From Lachnospiraceae bacterium (lineage in GTDB: Bacteria > Bacillota > Clostridia > Lachnospirales > Lachnospiraceae): a stretch of DNA of 42,283 nucleotides. A program made the translations under genes and the position numbers. Location of the stretch: positions 1-42,283 of the forward strand of contig JAILHY010000041.1 of assembly GCA_024695575.1 (NCBI GenBank), given 5' to 3'. Of the stretch, positions 19,604 through 28,987 are shown piece after piece (within the stretch, counting starts at the first letter, position 1; every line of letters starts with the position of its first letter). The notes beneath the pieces are model-generated. The model searched no databases. It was not told where the DNA came from and saw nothing but the letters and a program-made list of their open reading frames with translations.

Positions 19604-19619
19604 ATAAAGTATCCTTTAA

Positions 19620-21545
19620 TCAAGAAATATCAAGCATTGCTTCAAGAGCGTTCTCGTAAATAAAGTTACGGCGGGGCGCAACTTCCAGGCCCATTAACAT
19701 TTCGGTGATGGAACTTGCTCTCTTGGCATCATCTATTTCCACAAGTTTAAGCAGTCTTCGCTCCGGATCAAGAGTGGTCTCCCACAGCTGCTCCGCATCC
19801 ATCTCACCAAGTCCTTTGTATCTTTGCAGTGTAAAAGAACCCGAATGAGTCTTTCTGTACTTCTCCAAAGCCTCGTCGTTATAAAGATATTCTTCCTTGC
19901 CCCTTGAAGGTATGACCTTGTAAAGGGGAGGCATGGCTATATAGACATGACCTTCGTAAATAAGCTCAGGCATAAACCTGAAAAACAAAGTAAGAAGAAG
20001 TGTCGATATATGAGCTCCGTCCACATCGGCATCGGCCATAATGACAATCTTGTCATAACGAAGCTTGGTTATATCAAAATCATTGCCGTAGCCCTCAGAA
20101 AAACCGCATCCGAAGGCATTGATCATGGCCTTGATCTCGGCATTGGCAAGTACCTTGTCTATGGAAGCTTTCTCAACGTTTAAGATCTTACCGCGGATAG
20201 GAAGAATAGCCTGATACATGCGGTTTCTTGCCATCTTGGCACTGCCTCCGGCGGAATCCCCCTCTACGATGAAGATCTCGCACTTCTTGGCATCCTTACT
20301 TTCGCAGTTTGAAAGTTTTCCGTTGGAGTCAAAGGAATACTTCTGCTTGGAAAGCATGTTGGTCTTTGCTTTTTCTTCGGTCTTACGAAGCTTGGCTGCC
20401 TTCTCTGCACAGCCGATGATATTCTTTAATGTTTCAACGTTACGGTCAAAGTAACGGACAAGCTCATCGCCGGTTATCTTGGAAACTATTCTGCCCGCGT
20501 CCTGATTGTCAAGCTTGGTCTTGGTCTGGCCTTCAAATCTGGGATCGGGATGCTTGATCGAGATAACGGCTGTCATTCCGTTACGCACATCGGTACCCGT
20601 AAAGTTCATATCCTTGTCTTTGAGGATACCAAGCTCTCTTGCGTAGTTGTTGATGATGGTCGTAAAGTTGGTCTTAAAGCCGGTGATATGGGTACCGCCT
20701 TCAAGAGTATTGATATTGTTACAAAATCCCAGAACATTCTCATGGAATTCATTGATGAACTGGAAAGCAACTTCAACTTCAATATTCTCAAGAGATCCTT
20801 TGTAATAGATCACATCACAAACGGCCTCAGAGGTTTTGTTCATATCTTTGATAAAGCCCGTAAGGCCTTCGGGTTCATGGAAAGTGATTTTCTCGGGAAC
20901 CTCGCCTCGCTTATCCTCGTAATAAATGGTAAGCTCGGGATTAAGATAGGCGGTCTCGGACAAACGTGCCTTAATATCCTCTTCCTTGAATCTGGTCTTC
21001 TCGAATATTTCATCATCGGGAAGAAAATTGATCCAGGTTCCCGTTTCCCTGGTTTTACCAATAACGGGTAAAAGCCCGTTTACAAGTTCTGTGGTTGGAT
21101 TACCGCGCTCGTAACTGTCTTCAACTATCTCTCCGCCGCTCTTGACTCTGACGGTCAATCTCTTGGAAAGTGCATTAACAACCGAAGAACCTACACCGTG
21201 AAGACCGCCGCTTGCTTTATATGCGTTGTTATCAAACTTACCGCCCGCATGAAGAGTCGTAAAAACAAGACGTTCCGCACTGATGCCCTTCTTGTGCATG
21301 CCAACGGGAATTCCACGGCCGTTATCTGATACTGTGGCGCTTCCGTCAGCCTCAAGAGTAACATGGATCTCACTGCAATATCCGGATAAATGCTCATCGA
21401 CTGAGTTATCCAGTATTTCGTATACCAAGTGGTTAAGCCCCCTTGTGGAAACCGAACCTATATACATACCGGGACGCTTTCTGACAGCCTCCAGGCCTTC
21501 AAGTACCGTAATATTATCTGCGCCGTAATTCTGGGTTGGAGCCAT
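19620..21545 (-). CDS. parE: Type II topoisomerase subunit B, ParE-like
   Basis: VLEGLEAVRKRPGMYIGSVSTRGLNHLVYEILDNSVDEHLSG; VEGDSAGGSAKMARNR; RYKGLGEMDAEQLWETT; partner of the parC-like gene. Confidence 0.9.
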   Translation of the reverse strand: MAPTQNYGADNITVLEGLEAVRKRPGMYIGSVSTRGLNHLVYEILDNSVDEHLSGYCSEIHVTLEADGSATVSDNGRGIPVGMHKKGISAERLVFTTLHAGGKFDNNAYKASGGLHGVGSSVVNALSKRLTVRVKSGGEIVEDSYERGNPTTELVNGLLPVIGKTRETGTWINFLPDDEIFEKTRFKEEDIKARLSETAYLNPELTIYYEDKRGEVPEKITFHEPEGLTGFIKDMNKTSEAVCDVIYYKGSLENIEVEVAFQFINEFHENVLGFCNNINTLEGGTHITGFKTNFTTIINNYARELGILKDKDMNFTGTDVRNGMTAVISIKHPDPRFEGQTKTKLDNQDAGRIVSKITGDELVRYFDRNVETLKNIIGCAEKAAKLRKTEEKAKTNMLSKQKYSFDSNGKLSNCESKDAKKCEIFIVEGDSAGGSAKMARNRMYQAILPIRGKILNVEKASIDKVLANAEIKAMINAFGCGFSEGYGNDFDITKLRYDKIVIMADADVDGAHISTLLLTLFFRFMPELIYEGHVYIAMPPLYKVIPSRGKEEYLYNDEALEKYRKTHSGSFTLQRYKGLGEMDAEQLWETTLDPERRLLKLVEIDDAKRASSITEMLMGLEVAPRRNFIYENALEAMLDIS

Positions 21546-21582
21546 TTATATACCTCATAAAGAATAAAAATGCATAATAAAA

Positions 21583-21628
21583 TACACTATATTGTAACAC
21601 AGAAAAATCAATGCTACAAGATAGTGTA
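21583..21628. repeat. 8-bp inverted repeat bracketing the putative parE promoter
   Basis: TACACTAT (21583-21590) and ATAGTGTA (21621-21628), perfect inverse complements, 30 bp apart. Confidence 0.6.
21591..21619 (-). promoter_or_regulatory. Putative promoter of parE-parC
   Basis: Minus strand TTGTAG (21614-21619), 17-bp spacer, TACAAT (21591-21596). Confidence 0.5.
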
Positions 21629-21657
21629 CGAATAAATTTTCGGTATGTTATGTCTGC

Positions 21658-22521
21658 CTACATAACTTTAGAGCAGGCAATGGCAAGTGCGCCGGGACCG
21701 ATGTGACAGCTAACACTTAAGGAAAGATTGTCACAATAAAAGTCAGCTTCAGGAAAACGTTCTTTAATCTCATTAAGGAAGATCTCTGCTTCAGCAGGTA
21801 TTCTGGTATGAGCGACCATTATATGCATACCCTTACCCGAAGCGGGACATCCGAAACGTTCGGTTACATCCTTTTCCATCTGGGTAAGCATGCAGTGCTT
21901 GGCCTGAGAAAGAGTCCTTACCTTGGCAAAAGCATCAAGCTTCTCACCCTGGATCTGTAACACGGGCTTGATCTTAAGGAGCTGCCCCAGCATGGCTACG
22001 GCAGGTGTCAGTCTTCCGCCCTTTTTAAGATATTCAAGGGTATCAAGCGAAATATAAATACTTGAATTAAACTTATCGTCCTCGAGCTTCTCTCTGATCT
22101 CTTTGGCTGATAAGCCGTCGTTTGCAAGTTTGATAGCATCAAGAACAGACTGTCTCTGAGTTACGGAGATACGCTGATTGTTAATAACTTCAACCTTATC
22201 CTCGTAATCCTCGGAAAGCATGAGCGCAGTCCTGTAACTTGAAGAAAGCCCCGAACTCATGGGGATATAAACAACTTCGTCATGGGTCTTCAGTGCTTCG
22301 TCCCAGGCATTCATAACAGCCTCGGGGCTTGGCTGACTGGTGGAAACCTTACAGTTTCCCTCAAGTTTCTCGTAGAACCCGTCCTGAGTCAGATTAATAT
22401 CTTCAAAAAATTCAACCTCATCAAACATAAAAGGCATGGGAAGAACGGTAATGCCAAGAGCCTTACCCTGTTCCTGTGTGATACCGCTGTTTGAATCGGT
22501 AATAACTGCAACTTTACTCAA
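21658..22521 (-). CDS. DegV family (FakB-like) fatty-acid-binding protein
   Basis: SKVAVITDSNSGITQEQGKALGITVLPMPFMFDE; DEVVYIPMSSGLSSSY; TLEYLKKGGRLTPA. TTG start at 22521 preceded by GAGGG. Confidence 0.92.
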   Translation of the reverse strand: MSKVAVITDSNSGITQEQGKALGITVLPMPFMFDEVEFFEDINLTQDGFYEKLEGNCKVSTSQPSPEAVMNAWDEALKTHDEVVYIPMSSGLSSSYRTALMLSEDYEDKVEVINNQRISVTQRQSVLDAIKLANDGLSAKEIREKLEDDKFNSSIYISLDTLEYLKKGGRLTPAVAMLGQLLKIKPVLQIQGEKLDAFAKVRTLSQAKHCMLTQMEKDVTERFGCPASGKGMHIMVAHTRIPAEAEIFLNEIKERFPEADFYCDNLSLSVSCHIGPGALAIACSKVM

Positions 22522-22588
22522 TTTATTCCCTCGCCACTCCCAAAGTTTCCTATAAACTTTTGTTATCCACACTATTTCGATTTTACTT

Positions 22589-24610
22589 TTATATCGTCCT
22601 TATGTCAATGAGATTTCGCCCCCGCTCGGGTATGCGGTCTTTAATTTCATCGTAAATATCGGCTGCGAGCATGAAAATATCAGAATCTTCCGCTATGTCT
22701 CCAAGACCAAAATTTAACTCCCCGCTCTGTCTTACTCCGTTTAATTCTCCGGGACCTCTTAATTTCATGTCCTCATTGGCAATCTTAAATCCGTCGTTTG
22801 TCTCACACAGTACTTTAAGCCGTTTCTGTGTCATTTTATTATCGGAGTCAGACATCAGGATGCAAAAAGAAGGTGCATCTCCGCGTCCCACACGTCCTCG
22901 AAGCTGATGAAGCTGTGACAGTCCGAAGCGCTCTGCGTTCTCGATCATTATAACCGTACTGTTGGGAACATCGATACCGACTTCGATGACTGTGGTGGAA
23001 ACCAGTATATCCGCTTTGCCTTCTTTGAACTCCTCCATTATCCTTGATTTATCCGCGGGTTTCATTTTGCCGTTCAGAGTAAGAATACGTATGTTGTCTC
23101 CAAAGTATTCTGCCAGTTCTTTACTGTGTTCTTCGACACTCTTTAATTCGGTGGCACTGGTGTCATTTTCAGAGACCATGGGACAGATAACATAGGCCTG
23201 GTGCCCTTTCTTTATCTCTTCCCTGATCTTTTCATAGGCTTTGAGTCGAAATCCTGAGTTGACTGCGCAATTTGAAATAGGGATTCTATTCTTTGGCATC
23301 TCATCCATGACACTAATGTCAAGTCCTGAGAACACTATCATTGCAAGGGTTCTCGGAATGGGAGTCGCACTCATGACAAGGATATGGGGATCCAGACCTT
23401 TATCTTTGAAACTCTCCCTTTGACGTACTCCGAACCTGTGCTGTTCATCCGTTATGACCAAAGAAAGATCTTTGTACGCTACATTATCAGTAATAAGTGC
23501 ATGAGTACCTATTACAACATTGCTCTCGCCTGTTTCGATCGCGTTAAGGGCATCACGTCTGTCTTTGGCTCCCATTTTACCTGTCAGTAAAACAGGTCTG
23601 ATACAAAGCTTATATTTGGATGCAAGATTTTTAATATTTTCAAAATGCTGTCTTGCAAGTACTTCGGTAGGTGCCATCATGGCGCTTTGAAGCCCGTTTG
23701 CGGCACACATAAGCATAGCCATGAATGCAACTATTGTTTTACCTGATCCTACGTCGCCCTGAACAAGACGATTCATAAGAAACTCGCCGCTTAAATCTTT
23801 GAAAATATCAGAGATTGCCCTCTTCTGCGCATTTGTAAGCTCGTAAGGAAGTGATTCCTCAAGCCGCTTACATTCTGCAACTTCCATCATTGGATGCGAA
23901 TTGGGGATCTTAGCACTGTCACCTATCCCTTTCTTTGTCATATGGATAAAGAAAGCAAATTCATCAAAAACAAGCCGTTTCCTTGCATAAAACTGAGCAG
24001 TTTCATCCTTCGGAAAATGAATATTGCAATAAGCATCCTTTAAGGCGCAAAACTTAAGTCTGTCAATTTCCCCGATATTAAGGTAATCGCTCGGAAAATC
24101 TGTTTTCCCAAGAACAAAGGACACTGCTTTTGCTATGCTGTCATTTGAGAGATCTTTGGTGACGGAATAAACGGGAACGATTGTCCCTATGAGCTTGGCG
24201 TAATCAGAAGGCTTATATATCTTTGGCTGATCAAACTGGGGGCAGCCCTTGAACACCTTGAATATGCCGCGAAATACCCTCATATCTCCGGGCTTTACGG
24301 CTTTAAGCATAAATGGGGAATTAAAGAACTTTACAGAGAATAGATTTCCTTTTTCATCAGCTGCGGAAAAAGAAACTATACTCTTACCCGAAAAGCGCAT
24401 TATAACAGGCTTTGTTTTGACAACGGCACAAACGGCGGCCCTTACGCCTGATCTGCAATCGGATAAAAGACATAAATCCTCGAACTTATCGTAGGCTCTC
24501 GGGAAATAGTTTAAAAGATCTTCCCATGTGAAAATGCCGAGCTTATTGAAAAGCCCGGCTTTTTTCTCACCTATTCCCTTGATTTCGGTAATCGAAGTTC
24601 CAAAATCCAT
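22589..24610 (-). CDS. recG: ATP-dependent DNA helicase RecG
   Basis: LVQGDVGSGKTIVAFMAM; ITDEQHRFGVRQRE; MSATPIPRTLAM; QLHQLRGRVGRG. Confidence 0.98.
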   Translation of the reverse strand: MDFGTSITEIKGIGEKKAGLFNKLGIFTWEDLLNYFPRAYDKFEDLCLLSDCRSGVRAAVCAVVKTKPVIMRFSGKSIVSFSAADEKGNLFSVKFFNSPFMLKAVKPGDMRVFRGIFKVFKGCPQFDQPKIYKPSDYAKLIGTIVPVYSVTKDLSNDSIAKAVSFVLGKTDFPSDYLNIGEIDRLKFCALKDAYCNIHFPKDETAQFYARKRLVFDEFAFFIHMTKKGIGDSAKIPNSHPMMEVAECKRLEESLPYELTNAQKRAISDIFKDLSGEFLMNRLVQGDVGSGKTIVAFMAMLMCAANGLQSAMMAPTEVLARQHFENIKNLASKYKLCIRPVLLTGKMGAKDRRDALNAIETGESNVVIGTHALITDNVAYKDLSLVITDEQHRFGVRQRESFKDKGLDPHILVMSATPIPRTLAMIVFSGLDISVMDEMPKNRIPISNCAVNSGFRLKAYEKIREEIKKGHQAYVICPMVSENDTSATELKSVEEHSKELAEYFGDNIRILTLNGKMKPADKSRIMEEFKEGKADILVSTTVIEVGIDVPNSTVIMIENAERFGLSQLHQLRGRVGRGDAPSFCILMSDSDNKMTQKRLKVLCETNDGFKIANEDMKLRGPGELNGVRQSGELNFGLGDIAEDSDIFMLAADIYDEIKDRIPERGRNLIDIRTI

Positions 24611-24612
24611 GA

Positions 24613-26310
24613 TTATTCTGCAGAAATAATATAATAGTATATCGGCTGTCCGCCAAACTGAAGCTCAACATCACATGAAGGATATTTACCGGTGATGTAA
24701 TCGGCAACTTCCTTGGCATCCGCTTCGGTAACATCCTCACCGTAATAGATGCTGAAGAGTTCTGCGGAAGATTCCTCCTGCATGCGGTCGATCATCTCAC
24801 ATACAGCGGTCTTGATATCCTTGTTAACGGAAAGAAGTCCCTTGTCACCGATTCCCATGAAATCGCCTTCTTTGATCTCTTTGTCATCGATGGTGGTATC
24901 CCTTACTGCGTAAGTAACCTGACCGGTGTATACGTTCTTGATCTCTTCCGTCATATTCTCGGTATTGGAATCCACATCACCGTCGGACATGAAGTTTATA
25001 AGAGCCGTAATTCCCTGAGGAATGGTCTTGGTTGGGATCACGATAACCGTCTTGTCGTCAACAAGGTACTGAGCCTGGTTGGCAGCAAGAATAATGTTCT
25101 TGTTGTTGGGCAGAATATATACTGTCTTAGCGTTGATGCGCTCGATGGCATCCACGATATCCTCGGTTGAAGGATTCATGGTCTGACCGCCTTCGATAAC
25201 GCAGTCTGCACCAAGTCCTCTGAAGATCTCGGCAAGACCTGCCCCGGCAGCTACCGTAACAAAACCGAAGTTCTTGGGAGGTTCTTTGATCTCTTCCTTT
25301 GCTTCGGAAGCGGTAGCGGCTGCATCCTTAAAGAGACGCTCCTCGTGCTCAAGACGCATGTTATCGATCTTGATATTGGAAAGAGAACCGTATTTAAGTG
25401 CTCTCTGAATTGCAAGACCGGGATCGTTGGTATGTACATGAACCTTTACAACGTCATCATCGGCAACAAGTACCAGTGAATCGCCCAAAGATTCAAGATA
25501 TTCCTTAAAGTCAAGTTCATGCTTGATGTTGAATAAGGACTCAAGCATAATGATAAACTCGGTACAGTAACCGAATTTGATATTATCGGTCTCGATAGCG
25601 GGTCTGGCAGCTCCCGCTCTAGCAGGTGCCGCAACTTCTATAGAAGAAAAGTCAATTTCTTTGCCGAGGAACTGATCGTGAACACCGTGGAAGATCTCCA
25701 CAAGTCCCTGTCCGCCGGAATCCACAACTCCTGCCTGTTTAAGAACCGGAAGAAGTTCGGGAGTATGAGCAAGAACAACCTCAGCATGTTCGATAACGAT
25801 GCGAAGGAACTCTCCGATATCTTCACAGCCTGAAGCAGCAACTTCCTTTGCCTTCTCGGCTACGCCCTTGGCTACGGTAAGAATCGTACCTTCCTTGGGC
25901 TTCATTACTGCCTTGTATGCTGTCTCAACGGCTTTGTCAAAAGCAACTGAAAGATCGGTGATGGTGATCTCCTGCTTTTCTTTGATAACCTTGGTAAATC
26001 CTCTTAAAAGCTGGGAAAGAATAACACCGGAATTACCCCTGGCTCCCCTTAAGGAACCTGATGAAATTGCCTTGCAAAGGCTTTCCATATTAAGATCGCC
26101 CGTTGCTACAAGAGAATTAACCTCCTTGGCTGCGGACATTATTGTCATGGTCATGTTGGTACCCGTATCTCCGTCGGGAACGGGGAATACGTTCAACTCG
26201 TTTATCCATTCTTTCTTTGCCTCTAAGTTCTTGGCACCGGCCAAAAACATCTTGGCGAGCTCATTAGCTGTTATAACATTCTTTGCCAACGAAATAATCC
26301 TCCTAATCAA
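24613..26310 (-). CDS. fakA: DAK2 domain fatty acid kinase A-like protein (YloV/FakA)
   Basis: NVFPVPDGDTGTNMTMTI; GSLRGARGNSGVILSQLLRGF; VDSGGQGLVEI; between asp23 and recG. Confidence 0.92.
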   Translation of the reverse strand: MIRRIISLAKNVITANELAKMFLAGAKNLEAKKEWINELNVFPVPDGDTGTNMTMTIMSAAKEVNSLVATGDLNMESLCKAISSGSLRGARGNSGVILSQLLRGFTKVIKEKQEITITDLSVAFDKAVETAYKAVMKPKEGTILTVAKGVAEKAKEVAASGCEDIGEFLRIVIEHAEVVLAHTPELLPVLKQAGVVDSGGQGLVEIFHGVHDQFLGKEIDFSSIEVAAPARAGAARPAIETDNIKFGYCTEFIIMLESLFNIKHELDFKEYLESLGDSLVLVADDDVVKVHVHTNDPGLAIQRALKYGSLSNIKIDNMRLEHEERLFKDAAATASEAKEEIKEPPKNFGFVTVAAGAGLAEIFRGLGADCVIEGGQTMNPSTEDIVDAIERINAKTVYILPNNKNIILAANQAQYLVDDKTVIVIPTKTIPQGITALINFMSDGDVDSNTENMTEEIKNVYTGQVTYAVRDTTIDDKEIKEGDFMGIGDKGLLSVNKDIKTAVCEMIDRMQEESSAELFSIYYGEDVTEADAKEVADYITGKYPSCDVELQFGGQPIYYYIISAE

Positions 26311-26671
26311 TTACCTTTACATCTTCAACAAAGACGTTGATCCTTCCGATCTTAAGACCGGTGAATTCCTCGACTTTATATTTAACATTACTTACGAGAT
26401 TGTCAACTACGGCCTGAATGCTGACACCGTAGGATACGATAACATGAAAAGCAAGTGAAAGCTTACCGTTATCAAGCATGGAAACCTTTATGCCACGACA
26501 AAGATCTGCCGAATTAAGCTTAAGCAGGCGGACAAGGCCGTCTTTCATGTTCACATTGGCCATTCCGACGATTCCAAAGCATTCGTTGGCTACAGATCCT
26601 GCATACTGCATTACAACATTGGGGTCGATAATGACATTGCCAAGATAAGTATCCATTGATGAACCTTTCAT
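26303..26671 (-). CDS. Asp23/Gls24 family envelope stress response protein
   Basis: GNVIIDPNVVMQYAGSVANECFGIVGMANVN; HVIVSYGVSIQAVVDNLVSNVKYKVEEFTGLKIGRINVFVEDVKV. Confidence 0.93.
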   Translation of the reverse strand: MKGSSMDTYLGNVIIDPNVVMQYAGSVANECFGIVGMANVNMKDGLVRLLKLNSADLCRGIKVSMLDNGKLSLAFHVIVSYGVSIQAVVDNLVSNVKYKVEEFTGLKIGRINVFVEDVKVID

Positions 26672-26768
26672 ATCATACCTCCTAAACATATAAACACAAT
26701 GATTATAAACTCCCCTGCCGGAAAAAGAAACCTTATTTTATCATTTTTATTTATATTTCATTTTTTAC

Positions 26769-26797
26769 TTGATTTTTGTGTCTAATTCTGTTATTAT
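26769..26797 (+). promoter_or_regulatory. Promoter of rpmB
   Basis: TTGATT (26769-26774), 17-bp spacer, TATTAT (26792-26797); AAGGAGG at 26835-26841. Confidence 0.7.
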
Positions 26798-26849
26798 CCT
26801 TTGTGTTGCGAATTTTTTATTGTGAAATAGTTCCAAGGAGGTGCGTAAA

Positions 26850-27035
26850 ATGGCAAAATGTGCTGTATGCGGAAAAGGTATTCATTTTGGAAATAATGTG
26901 AGCCATTCAAATAGAAAGTCAAGCCGTATTTGGGGTTCCAATATCCGTGCGGTTACCTGCAAGGTTGATGGTGCTACCAAGAAGCTTCACGTTTGCACCA
27001 GATGCTTAAGATCCGGCAAAGTTGAAAGAGCTTAA
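26850..27035 (+). CDS. rpmB: 50S ribosomal protein L28 (zinc-ligand C+ form)
   Basis: MAKCAVCGKGIHFGNNVSHSNRKSSRIWGSNIRAVTCKVDGATKKLHVCTRCLRSGKVERA; ATG at 26850 with strong SD rather than the GTG at 26841. Confidence 0.97.
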   Translation: MAKCAVCGKGIHFGNNVSHSNRKSSRIWGSNIRAVTCKVDGATKKLHVCTRCLRSGKVERA

Positions 27036-27056
27036 TCAATACCTTCGATAACGAAA

Positions 27057-27084
27057 GAGAACCGATCGCCGGTTCTCTTTTTTA
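27057..27084 (+). terminator. Rho-independent terminator of rpmB
   Basis: AGAGAACCG-ATCGC-CGGTTCTCT 9-bp stem followed by a T run. Confidence 0.9.
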
Positions 27085-27095
27085 TGTCATACTCT

Positions 27096-27656
27096 TTATT
27101 TTGCAGACTTAAAGGGATAATCATACTTCTTCTTCAGTCTGTCATACTCTCTGTTGATCATCGCTACTATCTCATTGTCTCCGCAGAGATTATCGGGATG
27201 AAAGATCTTAAGAAGATCCCTGTAACGTTTCTTAAGCGCAAGCATACTATTTACTCCGGCAAAAAGAACCTCAGAGAACTCTCCTGACCCGGAATAATAA
27301 TCATAGGAATACTCTTCCTTGGTGTGCGTTTCACGGTATTCACGCTTTTCTTTTTCGAAGGTCTTGCGGTCATACTCAAGCTGCGCGAACCCATTCTTTA
27401 AGATCTCCATTTTCTTGTCAAAGAAAGCTTCCTCGTCCTTAAGACGTTTACGCTCATTGACATTACGGAGATTGATGGTCTTCATCTCTTCTTGAAACTG
27501 TACACGCTCTTTAAGAAAACGGTCATGGAACTCGTTAAGCTCCTTCTGCTTGGCAGATAACCGGATGTTTTCTTCAAAAAGCCAGCGTTTAAGTTCATTA
27601 AGATCCTCTTGTTCACCGTTTATGAGGATCTCTTCAAAGGTTCTTTCCGTATCCAT
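27096..27656 (-). CDS. Coiled-coil protein with C-terminal J-domain
   Basis: Long charged helical N-terminus; C-terminal ALKKRYRDLLKIFHPDNLCGDNEIVAMINREYDRLKK contains the HPD motif. Confidence 0.8.
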   Translation of the reverse strand: MDTERTFEEILINGEQEDLNELKRWLFEENIRLSAKQKELNEFHDRFLKERVQFQEEMKTINLRNVNERKRLKDEEAFFDKKMEILKNGFAQLEYDRKTFEKEKREYRETHTKEEYSYDYYSGSGEFSEVLFAGVNSMLALKKRYRDLLKIFHPDNLCGDNEIVAMINREYDRLKKKYDYPFKSAK

Positions 27657-27692
27657 TAAAAGTACCCTAATATGCCAGACAACGGTTACAGG

Positions 27693-28100
27693 TTATTCCT
27701 CGGGGAAAGCAGCCTCCATGGCCTCATCATCGGAAGGCATGTCCTTGCGATCCTTCATATTGCTGATCCGGTCAAACATATCCGGGATTAGATCGATCAC
27801 CTTGGTAATCGCATCCTGATTCTTGACATTCACAAGCTTGGTGGTTCCGTTCTTGATTACGAGAACCGCGCTGGGGCTTACCTTACCGGTCATACCGCCA
27901 CCGCCGCCTTCGGATTTACCTTTCTCGGGCTTGGATGAAGATCCTGCGCCTACGCCAAAAGAAATATCCACCAAAGGAAGAATGATGGTGTCACCTATAT
28001 GAGTTGCATCACCCACTACGGTCTTGGATGAAAGGACCGTCTCCATGCCCTTAAGCAGGGAGTCTATAATCGCACCGCAGTTATTGTTGTTGTCAGCCAT
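27693..28100 (-). CDS. ytfJ: GerW family sporulation protein (YtfJ)
   Basis: TVVGDATHIGDTIILPLVDISFGVGAGSS...GGGGGMTGKVSPSAVLVI; adjacent to a DUF2953 gene as in ytfJ-ytfI. Confidence 0.9.
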   Translation of the reverse strand: MADNNNNCGAIIDSLLKGMETVLSSKTVVGDATHIGDTIILPLVDISFGVGAGSSSKPEKGKSEGGGGGMTGKVSPSAVLVIKNGTTKLVNVKNQDAITKVIDLIPDMFDRISNMKDRKDMPSDDEAMEAAFPEE

Positions 28101-28987
28101 TACTGTGCCTCCTTAACCATCTTGATGATCTTACGTATATCTTTATTTAAAAGAAGTCTTGCTGATACAAAAAGGATTCCGCCAAAGGTTATCCTGCCTT
28201 TGAAATCACCGGAAATATCGATGACCTCCCTGTCCCAGCAAGGATGAATAAACAGGTGTCTGTGTACTATGACATAGAATATTCCGTTAAAGGCAAGTAC
28301 TGATCCAAGTGTGGCCGGATCTTCAAATCCGAGGGTCGCATCCACCTTCCATCTTCTGGGAAGTACAGACTTTAAAATCTTAATAAGACTGTCCTTGCAT
28401 AGACTGAAGGATTTCTTAAACTCCTCCGACCTGATCATATCCAGGTACCCATTCATTTTACCATAATTTTTATTCTTGTGGGTATCTTTTTTTGAACTCT
28501 CATTCTTACTTTTGGTTGTTTCAGATTCACTTGACCCAATCTCTTGTTGCTCTGTTTCTATTTGCTCAGGCTCTTTGATCTCGGACTCTTTGATCTTAGG
28601 CTCTTCGATCGCTGCTTCCGTTTGTGCTTCTTCTTTTTTTGGCTCTTTTTCCTTCTTTTCTTTTTTCTTTTTCGGAGGTTTTTCGCGCTTTTCAGGCTTA
28701 TCTTTCTTTTGACGGTTTAAAAGATCTATCCCAAACAGCTTAAAGGAAACAGGTGTATCTTTCCCGTACTCATAGGAAAAAGAAATCATATGCAAAAGCC
28801 AGCTAACTCTTGCCTTAAACGCTATGGGCGCTTCAGTCTCAGATTCGTCAGTGTAATGACCGGATCCTTTATACCTTACCGGCACAAATAAAACGATAAA
28901 GATTATAAGGAGGATCAGGGCGAGTATACCAAGTATCGATAACCCCAGTATTTTAAGTATGAGCAGTAAAATCTTTAAGAAAGCCAT
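28100..28987 (-). CDS. DUF2953 domain-containing protein (YtfI-like) with a Lys/Glu-rich insert
   Basis: N-terminal TM; VPVRYKGSG...FKARVSWLLHMISFSYEYG; TLGFEDPATLGSVLAFNGIFY; GDFKGRITFGGILFVSARLLLNKDIRK. Confidence 0.82.
   Translation of the reverse strand: MAFLKILLLILKILGLSILGILALILLIIFIVLFVPVRYKGSGHYTDESETEAPIAFKARVSWLLHMISFSYEYGKDTPVSFKLFGIDLLNRQKKDKPEKREKPPKKKKEKKEKEPKKEEAQTEAAIEEPKIKESEIKEPEQIETEQQEIGSSESETTKSKNESSKKDTHKNKNYGKMNGYLDMIRSEEFKKSFSLCKDSLIKILKSVLPRRWKVDATLGFEDPATLGSVLAFNGIFYVIVHRHLFIHPCWDREVIDISGDFKGRITFGGILFVSARLLLNKDIRKIIKMVKEAQ

Noticed and set aside
20550-21071. 173-aa plus-strand ORF antisense to parE
   Set aside because: Shadow frame of a highly conserved coding region; no RBS and no recognisable protein family.
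25799-26458. 219-aa plus-strand ORF antisense to fakA/asp23
   Set aside because: Low-complexity Ser/Leu-rich shadow ORF opposite well-supported genes.
28476-28712. Ser/Phe-rich plus-strand ORF
   Set aside because: Complement of the Lys/Glu-rich low-complexity insert in the DUF2953 gene.
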